NCBI RefSeq assembly: GCF_006489205.2
Contig: NZ_VFYR02000001.1
Coordinates: forward strand, 248,001-312,000
Direction of reading: 5' to 3'
Source: Brevibacterium sp. XM4083
GTDB taxonomy: Bacteria > Actinomycetota > Actinomycetes > Actinomycetales > Brevibacteriaceae
DNA: 64,000 nucleotides
Shown: positions 1 to 9,026 of the stretch, piece by piece
How the letters are laid out: each line of letters opens with the position of its first letter
Position numbering within the stretch: position 1 is the first letter of the stretch
Notes under the pieces: generated by a model
The model's input: the letters and a program-made list of their open reading frames with translations, nothing else
What the model was told of the DNA's origin: nothing
Database searches by the model: none
Program-made: the position numbers and the translations under genes

Positions 1-1620
1 TTCGCCCTCGTCGAATCCCACCCCGGCACCCCGTCGAAGCGGGCGCGGATGCTGCGTGCGGACTGGGCGCTCAGCTGCGGGGCGAAGGTCTCGGTCGCCG
101 ATTCCGTCGAAGCGGCCCGGGTCGCCGCCGGCATGGGGGAGTGGCAGCGGGCGCTGCGGATCCTCGCCGAGGTGCCCTCCGAGGTCATGGACGCCCCCGC
201 GCTCTTCGACCTCGGCACCCTCTACTGCGACGTCAACCTCATCCCCGTCGGCTGCGACGTCCTCGCCCAGGCGATCAGGAAGACCGACGACCCGTTCCTC
301 GTCGTCGAAGCCTTCGTCGTCTGGGTGCTCAGGGACGTCGAGCGCATCTCCCCGCCGCTGTCGGGGGCCGACTTCGTCGCCGCCCTCGATCGGATCCAGG
401 CCGAGGCCGCCGCCGCAGGGCGCCTCGAGGACGCCATCGACGTCATCGACCTCGCCCGCGCGACCCTCGAGAGGGTCAGCGAGAGCTCGTGGGAGGGCCT
501 GCCCGGCGACGACGGTTCGGTGTTGACCTGGCTCGGCGCCGAGGGCATCCCCGAGACCCTGCGGGTGGCGATCACCATGGTCGTCGCCGCCAAGGAGCTC
601 GAACGCGGACACGGGAACGTCGTCGGCGACCTCCTCGACCGGATCGAGGGCGTCTCGGAGAGCATCGGGTCGGGCACGATCATCCTCGACCTCGCGCGCG
701 CGTGGGCCCACCTGCAGAGCGGGGACAGGGAGGCTGCCGCCGCCGTGCTCGCCGTGCCCCGCAGCACCGACCTCGCGTACCGGGCGGCGGGCAGCGGGGC
801 GCGCGACCTCATCGTCACCAGGCTCCACGCCGAGGCGGGACGCTGGGACCGGGCGTTCCGTCGCGCCCGCGCGGCCGCCGAGGCGATCGAGTACTGGCAG
901 CAGTACGAGTTCGCCGCGCTCGCCCTCGCCCAGGCCCAGTACGCCGCGATGATGGTCGGCAACGCCGAGGCCGCCGATGACTTCGACGCCCGCTACCTCG
1001 ACCTGCCGCCGGGCGCCGCCTACGTCGAGTCCCGTCGCGCGCAGATCCTCCGGCTCGTCGTCCGCGCCAAGCTCACCGGCCGGTCGCGGTACCGCGAGGA
1101 GCTCGATGCGGCGCTGCGGGCCGTCGAGGAGCGCGGGGCGCTCGCGGCGGCGGCCTGTGCCCGGATCGAGATCTTCGTCCACTTCGGGGACTACGACGCC
1201 GAGGCGATGTGCCGTCTGGCCGCGTCCCTCGACGGCGGTGATCGCGACGGGCGCCTCCTCGGCGAGCTCGGCGCGGCTCTGTGCGCTGAGGACGCCGAAG
1301 CACTCGTCGCCTTCGCCCACCGGGTGTCGCCGCAGCTGCCCGCGCTCGTCGACCGCTGCCTCACCCTCGCCGAGTCCTGGGCGGAGAGCCCGCCGCCCCA
1401 TCGCCACCGCATGCGCGACGTCGAGCTGACGAGTCGCGAGCAGCAGATCTCGCGCCTCATCATCGCTGGCCTGACGAACGCCGAGATCGCCGACGAGCTC
1501 GGGGTCGCCGTGCGGACCGTCGAAGGTCACACCTACCGGCTGTACCGCAAGCTCGACATCACCTCCCGGTCCGAGGTCGCCGAGGCGATCACCCGACTGC
1601 GCAATGACGCTCCCGCGTGA
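1..1620 (+). CDS. LuxR-family transcriptional regulator (5' end outside window)
   Basis: The reading frame is open from base 1 (the first in-frame ATG is at 49), so the true start is probably upstream and 539 residues are visible. The last ~60 residues form a LuxR/NarL-type helix-turn-helix: LTSREQQ, then AGLTNAEIADELGVAVRTVE and YRKLDI. The rest is an alanine-rich helical repeat region of the kind found in large ATP-dependent LuxR (LAL) activators; a P-loop, if present, would lie in the missing part. Together with the regulators at 1874 and 18492 it frames the exopolysaccharide locus, so a role in controlling that locus is a fair inference but not shown. The family assignment is firm, the target unknown. 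Confidence 0.85.
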   Translation, partial: FALVESHPGTPSKRARMLRADWALSCGAKVSVADSVEAARVAAGMGEWQRALRILAEVPSEVMDAPALFDLGTLYCDVNLIPVGCDVLAQAIRKTDDPFLVVEAFVVWVLRDVERISPPLSGADFVAALDRIQAEAAAAGRLEDAIDVIDLARATLERVSESSWEGLPGDDGSVLTWLGAEGIPETLRVAITMVVAAKELERGHGNVVGDLLDRIEGVSESIGSGTIILDLARAWAHLQSGDREAAAAVLAVPRSTDLAYRAAGSGARDLIVTRLHAEAGRWDRAFRRARAAAEAIEYWQQYEFAALALAQAQYAAMMVGNAEAADDFDARYLDLPPGAAYVESRRAQILRLVVRAKLTGRSRYREELDAALRAVEERGALAAAACARIEIFVHFGDYDAEAMCRLAASLDGGDRDGRLLGELGAALCAEDAEALVAFAHRVSPQLPALVDRCLTLAESWAESPPPHRHRMRDVELTSREQQISRLIIAGLTNAEIADELGVAVRTVEGHTYRLYRKLDITSRSEVAEAITRLRNDAPA

Positions 1621-1761
1621 GCGGCCGCCGTCGACGAGCCGCTGACGGGCGTAGTGAAATCCCAGTTCAGCGCGCATGCCGACCGGTGACGAGCGAGTAG
1701 GGGAGAACGACAGACACGTGATTCGAGTAGTGGTCGAAGGTCACGCAATCGACATCGCACG

Positions 1762-1844
1762 ATGACCGAGTAGTGACTGCCCGTGCGCGTGCGCCCCGAG
1801 TCGAGTAGTGACCGAAGAACATCCCGTAATGACCACCTAGTGAC
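1762..1844 (+). promoter_or_regulatory. cluster of RTGAC boxes upstream of the LuxR gene
   Basis: Five exact RTGAC pentamers start at 1762, 1773, 1808, 1829 and 1840 (spacings 11, 35, 21, 11). Several are embedded in a longer GAGTAGTGAC unit (1768-1777, 1803-1812), with weaker relatives at 1652, 1695 and 1725. Close pairs are one helical turn apart, as expected for a regulator binding the same face of DNA cooperatively. The cluster lies in the 253-bp gap directly before the start at 1874. The binding protein is unknown; the downstream LuxR regulator itself is one candidate. Confidence 0.5.
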
Positions 1845-1873
1845 CGATCTCGCAGGTCACGAGGATGGACCTC

Positions 1874-4507
1874 ATGCACATCCCCACAATCCCCACCTCA
1901 GATCCCGCCCATCTCCAGACCCTGCTCGATCGTCATACGGCCGCGGCCGTCGTCGGTCGCGTCGGCCTCGGCAAGACCGGACTCCTCAGAGCCCTCGAAG
2001 CGCGCTGGGAGGGCCCGGTCTACCGCGTGCACTACAACCGCGCCGAGGCCCGCACCGACTACTCCGGCATCGACGTCCTGCTCGCCTCCCTCGGCGCCGC
2101 GAGCCTCGAGGACTCGGCCACCGCCCCCGAGGCGGTGCTGGGAGCGCTGCGGGCGGCCGAGCTGCCCGACGACGGCCTCATCGTCATCCTCGGCGCCGAC
2201 AAGATGGACCGCCCCTCCCAGGACGTGCTCGGACAGTGGCTGCGACGATCGCAGTCCGGGCGGACCCGGATGGTCATCTCCGTCAGTGCCCTGCCCACCG
2301 ACAGCCCTCTGGCGCCGCTGCCCACCGTCGAGCTGCGCGAGCTCGACCACGGCGAACTCGTCGCGCTCGCCCAGCAGGAGTGCGGTGGCGGACTCTCCGA
2401 AGCGGCGGCCCACGTCGCGGCCGCGGCGTCGTCGGGGCTGCCGCTGGCGCTGCGCCTCATCCTCGATGCGATGAATCGCCGCGAGCGCCTCGGCGAACTC
2501 CCGCTGACGATCCCGCCGCGTCCGGGGGCCGAGGCCGACGCGCTCGTGCGCGACATCATCGGGACCCCCGATGATGACACGCAGAGCCTGCTCAGGCTGC
2601 TGGCGCTGGCCCCGTCGACGCCCTGTGGCCCGCTCGCGGCACGGGTCGACGGCTTCTGGGAGATCGTCGACGACCTCGAGATGCGCGACATCGTCGAGCG
2701 ACGCGACGCGCACCTGCGCCTGACCAACGGCCTGGTGCGGGCGTGGACCCACCAGACCATGAGCGCGACCGAGCGGATCGCCGGCCACGTCCGGCTCGCC
2801 GAGGACTGCGCGGGCGTCGATCCGCGGCTGGCCCACTGGCATGCGTCCTTCTCGCGGCCGACGGAGGACTCGGCACCGACCCTCATCGCCGACGCGCGTC
2901 ACCTCATCGGCGAGGGGATGACCGCCGACGGCATCGAATTCGTCGAACGCGCGATCCGCGTGAGCACCGATCACGAAGCCCTCGCCGCCGACCTCCTCGC
3001 CGTCGCCCGCGATCTCTACGAGCGCGGCGAGTTCGTCTTCGCCTCCCGCTACGGGCACCTCGCGGCGCGGTCCCGGCAGTCCTCGCTCGCCGTGCGGGCG
3101 CGGACCCTCGACGTCGAGATCACGTTCACCCGCCGCCAGACGCTTCCACCCCATCTCGTCAACAGCTGGTCGAAGCAGGAGCTGCGCGACGCCCCGGCCG
3201 ACGTCGCCCGGCTCCAGCTCCTCCTCAGCATCGGCCGCTGCGATCGCGGCGAGTACGCCGAGGCCGAGGAGCTGCTCACCGCCGCCCGCCACGCCGCCGA
3301 CCACCTCGGCGACGGCGAATCCCAGCTGCTCGACGCCGCGACGATCAGGCTCGAGGCCGCGCGCGGTCGGGACGAGACCGCGCTGCGGTGCTTCACCGCG
3401 CTGCGAACCGGTGAGATCGAGGTGAGCGAACCCCATTTCGTCCTCGCCGTCGCCACGGGCCTCATGTTCACCGAGCACTACGAGTCCGCGCAGGCCGCGC
3501 TCGCCCTGCTGCGCGGGGAGGTCGACCGGGCGACCATCTGGCGCACGCGGGCGCTGGGGCTGCAGGCGGAGATCGCCCTGCGGGCCGGAAGCCTGCGGCG
3601 AGCCAGCGAACTCATCGACGACATCGGCCACGCGACCGCCGGTGCGGGTCAGGTCAGGCCCGACCGGATCCTGCAGCTGCGCTGCTGGCAGCTCCTCATG
3701 CGCGGTGAGGCCTGCGCCGCCGAACCCCTTGAGGCAGAGCTCGCCGCCCTTGCGGCGACGACGGACAATCGGCGCCTCCTCGCCGAACTCAATGCCCTCC
3801 AGGGCAGCTGCCTGCTGCGTCTGGGCTACCCGGCCGAGGCCGTCCGCCATCTGCGGCGCTGCGACGAGCTCTCCACCCATGAACTCAACCCGAACGTGCG
3901 GCGCCACGAAGCCGACCTCATCGAAGCGCTCATCGAGATCGGACGGCGCGAACACGCCGGGATGCTCGTCGCACAGCTGCGCCGCCGCGTCGAACGCTGT
4001 CCCTCACGCTGGGCCGAACACGCGCTGCGTCGCTGCGAGGCGCTGCTCGCCGCCGGAGAGAAGAGCCTCGAACTCTTCACGCTCGCCCTGCGGGCGTTCC
4101 GGTCCGAGGACTCGCTCTATGAGAAGGCGCTCACGCAGCTCGCCTACAGTCGGCGGCTGAGCGGCATCGGCGCCCAGGCTCGCGCCCGGGAGCAGCTGAG
4201 CGTCGCCTCGGCGACCTTCCTCGAACTCGGGGCCGACGGCCTGGCCCGGCATCACACCGCACCGCCGGCACCGGTCGAGACCGCCGCTCCCGAGCTGCCG
4301 CAGCTGCGCGAACTCAGCGACGAGGAGCTCAAGGTCGTCGAACTCGTGCGGGCGGGGCTGAAGAACAAGGAGATCGCCCGGCGGGTCTTCGTGTCCCTGC
4401 GCACCGTCGAGCTGCGCCTCACCGCCGCCTACCGCAAGCTCGGAGTCGGGTCCCGCACCGAGCTGATCTCCCGCCTGGCCGGGAACCCGAGTCTCGCGGT
4501 CGTCTGA
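1874..4507 (+). CDS. large ATP-binding LuxR-family regulator (LAL type)
   Basis: This 877-residue protein has a P-loop near its N-terminus (GRVGLGKT, residues 28-35), a Walker-B-like hydrophobic strand (IVILGADKMD), a long alpha-helical TPR-like middle, and a C-terminal LuxR helix-turn-helix (residues ~812-870, with KNKEIARRVFVSLRTVELRL). This is the layout of MalT/LAL activators, where ATP and an inducer drive oligomerisation before promoter binding. An ATG at 1865 is also in frame, but GAGG (1861-1864) touches it; the ATG at 1874 has a 9-nt spacer and is preferred. It sits directly before the exopolysaccharide genes and is preceded by phased RTGAC boxes, so it may control that locus or itself. 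Confidence 0.85.
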   Translation: MHIPTIPTSDPAHLQTLLDRHTAAAVVGRVGLGKTGLLRALEARWEGPVYRVHYNRAEARTDYSGIDVLLASLGAASLEDSATAPEAVLGALRAAELPDDGLIVILGADKMDRPSQDVLGQWLRRSQSGRTRMVISVSALPTDSPLAPLPTVELRELDHGELVALAQQECGGGLSEAAAHVAAAASSGLPLALRLILDAMNRRERLGELPLTIPPRPGAEADALVRDIIGTPDDDTQSLLRLLALAPSTPCGPLAARVDGFWEIVDDLEMRDIVERRDAHLRLTNGLVRAWTHQTMSATERIAGHVRLAEDCAGVDPRLAHWHASFSRPTEDSAPTLIADARHLIGEGMTADGIEFVERAIRVSTDHEALAADLLAVARDLYERGEFVFASRYGHLAARSRQSSLAVRARTLDVEITFTRRQTLPPHLVNSWSKQELRDAPADVARLQLLLSIGRCDRGEYAEAEELLTAARHAADHLGDGESQLLDAATIRLEAARGRDETALRCFTALRTGEIEVSEPHFVLAVATGLMFTEHYESAQAALALLRGEVDRATIWRTRALGLQAEIALRAGSLRRASELIDDIGHATAGAGQVRPDRILQLRCWQLLMRGEACAAEPLEAELAALAATTDNRRLLAELNALQGSCLLRLGYPAEAVRHLRRCDELSTHELNPNVRRHEADLIEALIEIGRREHAGMLVAQLRRRVERCPSRWAEHALRRCEALLAAGEKSLELFTLALRAFRSEDSLYEKALTQLAYSRRLSGIGAQARAREQLSVASATFLELGADGLARHHTAPPAPVETAAPELPQLRELSDEELKVVELVRAGLKNKEIARRVFVSLRTVELRLTAAYRKLGVGSRTELISRLAGNPSLAVV

Positions 4508-4550
4508 GCATCGTCCGCCGATGCGCCCGGTGTGGCGGCAGTCCGCACAC

Positions 4551-4573
4551 TGATCGCGGATGACCGCAGATCA
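4551..4573 (+). terminator. hairpin downstream of the LuxR gene
   Basis: TGATC-GCGG pairs with CCGC-(A)-GATCA around a 4-nt loop. A second stem just upstream (GTGTGGCGG with CCGCACAC, 4532-4552 region) precedes it. No U-tract follows, which is common in high-GC actinobacteria. It would separate the regulator transcript from the exopolysaccharide promoter at ~4610. Confidence 0.4.
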
Positions 4574-4608
4574 CCGGCGCACACGGGTCTGACACCCCCG
4601 CTTCGGAA

Positions 4609-4619
4609 ATAGCTTGGGA
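4609..4619 (+). promoter_or_regulatory. putative promoter of the exopolysaccharide operon
   Basis: TAGCTT at 4610-4615 fits the actinobacterial -10 pattern TANNNT and lies in ATAGCTTGGGA. Nearly the same 11-mer (ATAGCCTGGGA) occurs at 10262-10272 before the tyrosine-kinase gene of the same locus. It is about 130 bp upstream of the dehydratase start; no strong -35 is visible. Confidence 0.4.
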
Positions 4620-4748
4620 AGCAATCGCGAATCGCCCGTGCCGGCCGCTCCCCCTCAGCGGCCAGGTCACTGCCGTCCCCTCGGCGGCTCGGGCGTCTGC
4701 AGAACCGAGAACGGCGCTGCCGGTCTCACTGAAGCATTGGAGATCGCA

Positions 4749-6791
4749 ATGACAGCATCGGAACAACCGGAGGCCGAACCAGGAACCGCAGGCAGCCGGT
4801 CGTCACGACTGGCGCTTGCGGTCTGGGAGCACAGGGCGCGCCTCCAGATCGTGCTCGACGCCGCCGCGTGGGTCCTCGCCGCAGGCCTCACGTGGTTCGT
4901 CCTCGGATTCGGCTGGATCGACGGGTGGACGATCGGACTCGTGCTCACCGTCGCCCTCGCCCTCCAGCTGCTCGGGGGCCTGAGCCTCGGGCTCTACCGC
5001 AGCCGCTACCACTACGGCAGCTTCTCCGAGTACGGGGGGCTCGTCCTCCTCAGCCTCGCCGTCACCGTGGTCCTGCTCCTCGTCACCGCAGGTGACTCCC
5101 CGTTCGTCCTGCTCCTCGTCTTCTCCGCCCTCATCCTCATGTCGGGCAGCCGGTACGTCATCCGCTACATCCACCAGATGACGTCGCGGCCCACGCAGGG
5201 AGAACGGGTCCTCGTCGTCGGCGCGGGAGACGCCGCCGATTCCCTCATCCGCCAGATGCTCTCGGATCCGGCCGGCGCCTACCTGCCCGTGGGACTCATC
5301 GACGACGATCCGCGCAAGCGGCACCTGAGCATCCAGGGCGTGCGCGTGCGCGGCACGAGCGAGGACATCGCCGAGGTGGTCGAAGCGCTCGACGTCGCCG
5401 GCGTCATCGTCGCGATCGCCGACTCCGACGCGCAGTTCCTGCAGGCCTGCCGCAGCAGCCTGGAGATGACCGGTCGCTGGCTGCGGACGATCCCGCCGCT
5501 GGCCGAGCTCGTCGACCGTCGGGTCGAGATCGCCGACATCCGCGATCTCAGGGTCGAAGACCTCATCGGCCGCAGTCCCATCCACACCGATCTCACGGAG
5601 ATCGCCGCGACCATCGCCGGCAGCCGCGTCCTCGTCACCGGGGCCGGCGGGTCGATCGGCAGCGAACTGTGCCGCCAGCTCTCGGCGCTCGGACCGGAGT
5701 CCCTCATCCTCCTCGACCGGGACGAGTCCGCCCTGCACGGCGTCGAGCTCACCCTCTTCGGCTCAGCCCTGCTGACCTCGCCGAACACGGTGCTCGCCGA
5801 TATCCGCGACCCCGAGGCGCTCGAGCGGATCTTCGCGGCCACGCGGCCGCAGATCGTCTTCCACGCCGCGGCGCTCAAACATCTGCCGATGCTCCAGCGG
5901 TTCCCCGAAGAGGCGTGGAAGACCAATGTCCACGGCACGCTCAACGTCCTCGAGGCAGCGGCGGCCGCCGGCGTCGACACCTTCGTCAACATCTCCACCG
6001 ACAAGGCGGCGGCGCCGACGAGCGAGCTGGGGCGCAGCAAGCGCATCGCCGAACAGCTCGTCAGCGGCTTCGCCTCCCGCTCACCGGGCACCTATCTCTC
6101 GGTGAGGTTCGGCAACGTGCTCGGCTCCCGCGGTTCGGTGCTGCTGTCGTTCCAGGAGCAGATCCGGCGCGGCGGTCCGGTCACGGTCACCGATCCCGAG
6201 GTCCGGCGGTTCTTCATGACGATCCCCGAGGCCTGCCAGCTCGTGCTCGAAGCCGCGGCGATCGGGCAGGACGGCAACGTCATGGTCCTCGACATGGGAG
6301 AGCCCGTGCGCATCGACGACATCGCGCGCAGCCTGGTGGCGATGTCGGATCGGCAGATGGAGATCATCTACACGGGCCTGCGCGAGGGCGAGAAGCTCGA
6401 CGAAGAGCTCTTCGGCGTCGATGAGGGCACGGTGATGCGCATCCACGAGAAGATCAGCCGGGTCGAGGCGCCGGAGCTCGATCCGCGCGTGCTGCCGAGT
6501 CGGTCGGCCTCCCGCGAGGTCATCGACCTCTTCTGCACGCAGATCTGCACCCCGGAGGCACCCGCCCGAAAGCGGGCGGTCCCGTCTCCGTCGTCCGAGG
6601 TCGAGGTCGTGACCGAGACCGTCGCCGAGGCCGCGCACGCCGAGGCTGTGCGACCCGACGCCGTGGCCGCCGACTCGCTGCCCGCCGAGCCGGCAGCGGC
6701 GCGCCAGCAGCGCGTCGCCGAGGCGGCAACCGCCTCCGGACTGACCATCGCCCGTCTGCGCAAGCACGTGAAATCAGAGGTGTCAGCATGA
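4749..6791 (+). CDS. membrane-bound nucleotide-sugar 4,6-dehydratase (PglF/CapD/WbpM type)
   Basis: Four N-terminal membrane segments (residues ~30-140) are followed by a first Rossmann domain (RVLVVGAGDAADS, ~153) and a catalytic short-chain dehydrogenase-like domain starting VLVTGAGGSIGSEL (~294). The active-site stretch STDKAAAP (~416) carries the Thr-Asp-Lys that replaces Tyr-x3-Lys in this family. Such enzymes convert UDP-GlcNAc to the 4-keto-6-deoxy sugar at the inner membrane face. The 680-residue protein has a long Ala/Glu-rich C-terminal tail not typical of the family. The start at 4749 is chosen because GGAGA precedes it by 5 nt. It is the first gene of an operon with the FemAB-like, sugar transferase and aminotransferase genes. 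Confidence 0.87.
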   Translation: MTASEQPEAEPGTAGSRSSRLALAVWEHRARLQIVLDAAAWVLAAGLTWFVLGFGWIDGWTIGLVLTVALALQLLGGLSLGLYRSRYHYGSFSEYGGLVLLSLAVTVVLLLVTAGDSPFVLLLVFSALILMSGSRYVIRYIHQMTSRPTQGERVLVVGAGDAADSLIRQMLSDPAGAYLPVGLIDDDPRKRHLSIQGVRVRGTSEDIAEVVEALDVAGVIVAIADSDAQFLQACRSSLEMTGRWLRTIPPLAELVDRRVEIADIRDLRVEDLIGRSPIHTDLTEIAATIAGSRVLVTGAGGSIGSELCRQLSALGPESLILLDRDESALHGVELTLFGSALLTSPNTVLADIRDPEALERIFAATRPQIVFHAAALKHLPMLQRFPEEAWKTNVHGTLNVLEAAAAAGVDTFVNISTDKAAAPTSELGRSKRIAEQLVSGFASRSPGTYLSVRFGNVLGSRGSVLLSFQEQIRRGGPVTVTDPEVRRFFMTIPEACQLVLEAAAIGQDGNVMVLDMGEPVRIDDIARSLVAMSDRQMEIIYTGLREGEKLDEELFGVDEGTVMRIHEKISRVEAPELDPRVLPSRSASREVIDLFCTQICTPEAPARKRAVPSPSSEVEVVTETVAEAAHAEAVRPDAVAADSLPAEPAAARQQRVAEAATASGLTIARLRKHVKSEVSA

Positions 6792-7987
6792 GTGATCAGT
6801 GGCAGGTCTGGGACGCCGAGGCGCCCGCCGACCGCGATGAGTGGATCGCCCTGTGGGCGGCGTCGGACGAACGCCAGCCCTTCGCCCACCCGGACGTGTG
6901 CTCCCTCCTGCGACCGGCCGAGGGCCGGCTCATGGCGGTCGCCCTGTCCCACGGCGGCGGACACGTCCTCTACCCCTTCTTCCTCCGCGAGATCAGCGGC
7001 AGCGAGGGCTGGCGGGACATCGTCTCCCCCTACGGCTACGGCGGACCCATGCACTGGGGGCTCACCGACGTCGCAGCGACCTCGGAGGTGTTCTGGCACC
7101 GCTTCGACGAGTGGGCGCGACAGCACTCCGTGGTCAGCGAGTTCTCCCGCCTCTCCCTCTTCGGGGAGACGCTGCTGCCGTACCGGGGTGCGACCCGCAA
7201 GCGGCAGAACAACTACGTGAGGGACCTCAGCGTCTCCGTCGAGGAGCTCGGCTGGGAGGTCGCGCCGAAGGTGCGCAGCAACGTCCGCCGCGCCCGGCGC
7301 GAGGGCGTGACCATCGTCATCGACACCGACGGCGAGTTCGTCGACGACTTCGTCCGGATCTACACCGAGACGATGCAGCGCCGCGACAGCGCGGACTGGT
7401 ACCGCTTCGAACGCCCCTTCTTCGACGGCCTCCACGCGGCGCTCGCCGGCCAGTTCGCCTACGTCTACGCCGAACTCGACGGGCGACTCGTCTCCGCTGA
7501 CCTCCTCCTCTTCGGCACCGACACCGGCTACTACTTCCTCGGCGGCACCGAGGCGGCCGCGTTCCGCGCGCGCCCCAACGACCTCGTGAAGATGGAGTCG
7601 ATGACCTGGCTCAAGGCCCGGGGCTGCCGCAGCTATGTGCTCGGCGGCGGCGTCACCGCCGCAGCCGATGACAGCCTCGACCGGTACAAGCGGGGGTTCG
7701 CCCCGCACGGCCGCGTCGACTACCTCACCGGGGAGCGCATCATCTCCGCCCAGGCCTACGACGCACTCCTGACCGCGCACCGGCAGCGGCTGGCGGCGCG
7801 CGGTCTCGACTTCGATGAGAGCAGCGACTTCTTCCCGGCCTACCGCCGCGGCGCCGAACTCCTGACATCGGCCACCGACGCCGCGCCGACGGCCGGCGGG
7901 GAGGCCAGCGGTTCGCCGACGGCCGGCGGGTCGGCACCGGCAGCGGTGCCGACGCCTGCCCGGCAGGCAGAGCCGGCGAGGTCCTGA
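6788..7987 (+). CDS. FemAB/GNAT-like acyltransferase in the exopolysaccharide operon
   Basis: This 399-residue protein resembles FemAB-related proteins with a GNAT-like core (Acetyltransf_6 type). Visible hallmarks are the basic patch KVRSNVRRARREG (~160-175), the central strands with SADLLLFGTDTGYYFLGGT, and a late YKRGFAPHG motif that closes the fold. Homologues occur in many exopolysaccharide clusters; some transfer amino acids from aminoacyl-tRNA onto cell-wall precursors, others probably acylate sugars. It overlaps the dehydratase by 4 bp (ATGA), so the two are translationally coupled. The C-terminus (after ~355) is a Gly/Ser/Ala-rich tail with a duplicated PTAGG unit. The substrate cannot be read from the sequence. 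Confidence 0.75.
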   Translation: MSDQWQVWDAEAPADRDEWIALWAASDERQPFAHPDVCSLLRPAEGRLMAVALSHGGGHVLYPFFLREISGSEGWRDIVSPYGYGGPMHWGLTDVAATSEVFWHRFDEWARQHSVVSEFSRLSLFGETLLPYRGATRKRQNNYVRDLSVSVEELGWEVAPKVRSNVRRARREGVTIVIDTDGEFVDDFVRIYTETMQRRDSADWYRFERPFFDGLHAALAGQFAYVYAELDGRLVSADLLLFGTDTGYYFLGGTEAAAFRARPNDLVKMESMTWLKARGCRSYVLGGGVTAAADDSLDRYKRGFAPHGRVDYLTGERIISAQAYDALLTAHRQRLAARGLDFDESSDFFPAYRRGAELLTSATDAAPTAGGEASGSPTAGGSAPAAVPTPARQAEPARS

Positions 7988-7988
7988 G

Positions 7989-9026
7989 ATGCCCTATTCC
8001 CGCGCCAAGCGTGCGTTCGACTGCCTCGGGGCAGGGCTCGGACTGCTCGTGTGCGCCCCGCTCCTGCTGCTCACCGCCGGCCTCGTCCTCGCCTTCCACG
8101 GCGCTCCGGTCATCTTCGCGCAGGAGCGGGTGACCCAGGGCGGTCGGATCTTCCGGCTGCGGAAGTTCCGGAGCATGCGCCCGCTCGACCCCGCCCGCGG
8201 CTGGACGAGCGACGCCACACGGCTCACCGCCTTCGGCCGCCTCCTGCGGGCGACGAGCATCGACGAGCTGCCGAGCCTGTGGAACGTCCTCGTCGGCGAC
8301 ATGAGCCTCATCGGCCCGCGCCCCCTGACGACCGACTATCTTGCGCTCTACACTCCCGAGCAGTCCCGTCGCCATGCGGTGCGCGGCGGCCTGAGCGGAC
8401 TCGCCCAGGTCAGCGGCCGCAACGCACTGTCATGGGACGAGCGCTTCGACCTCGACCTCGAGTACGTCGAGACCATGAGCCTGCGCACCGATCTGCGCAT
8501 CCTCGCCCGGACCGTGGGCACGGTCCTCAGGCGCACCGGGGTCAGCCACCCGGGGGCGGCGACGACCTTCAGCTACGGCGGCAGCCTGCGCTCCGACCTC
8601 ATCGAGTTCGAGCAGATCGCCCGCACCCGCGACCTCACGCAGTGGATGGCGAGAACCCGTGCGGGTCAGCGGGTGGGGCTGTGCGAGATGGGCAGCCTCG
8701 GCGAATCGGCCCGGCTCATCCGGTTCCTGCCGCACCCGGCCGATGCCGCCTTCGACCCCGACGAACACGAGATGCTCGCTCGTGAGGTCCTCCGCCTGCT
8801 GCTCAACCGGGCGCGCGGCACCGATGCGGACTTCGCCTTCTGCCCCGTCGCGACGGCCGGTGCCGCAGCCGATCTCTACCGCTCGTGCGGCTTCCACCCG
8901 GTCACCGAGGCGCCGGCGCTGACCGCCCTGCCCCAGCCGGCCGCAGTCGCCGCCGGAGGAGAGCTCCTCTGCTGCGCACTGTGGCCGGAGACCGCACCGA
9001 ACCCCGACCTGAGGATGGCCTCATGA
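7989..9026 (+). CDS. PglC-like phosphoglycosyl transferase fused to a GNAT-like domain
   Basis: Residues 1-195 are a small bacterial sugar transferase: one N-terminal re-entrant hydrophobic helix, then RLRKFRSM, the SIDELPSLWNVL core with the catalytic Asp-Glu pair, GDMSLIGPRPL, and GGLSGLAQVSGRN. Such enzymes move a sugar phosphate from UDP-sugar to undecaprenyl phosphate. Residues ~205-345 are an added domain ending in AADLYRSCGFHPV, which resembles the last helix and strand of GNAT acetyltransferases. In Campylobacter the transferase (PglC) and acetyltransferase (PglD) are separate, so the fusion may combine sugar N-acetylation with membrane loading. It starts 1 nt after the FemAB-like stop and overlaps the aminotransferase by 4 bp. 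The first domain is certain, the second probable. Confidence 0.82.
   Translation: MPYSRAKRAFDCLGAGLGLLVCAPLLLLTAGLVLAFHGAPVIFAQERVTQGGRIFRLRKFRSMRPLDPARGWTSDATRLTAFGRLLRATSIDELPSLWNVLVGDMSLIGPRPLTTDYLALYTPEQSRRHAVRGGLSGLAQVSGRNALSWDERFDLDLEYVETMSLRTDLRILARTVGTVLRRTGVSHPGAATTFSYGGSLRSDLIEFEQIARTRDLTQWMARTRAGQRVGLCEMGSLGESARLIRFLPHPADAAFDPDEHEMLAREVLRLLLNRARGTDADFAFCPVATAGAAADLYRSCGFHPVTEAPALTALPQPAAVAAGGELLCCALWPETAPNPDLRMAS

Noticed and set aside
1898-3955. 685-residue open frame on the minus strand opposite the LAL regulator
   Set aside because: It is a GC-skew shadow of the regulator gene, without domain features; the plus-strand frame has the P-loop and helix-turn-helix.
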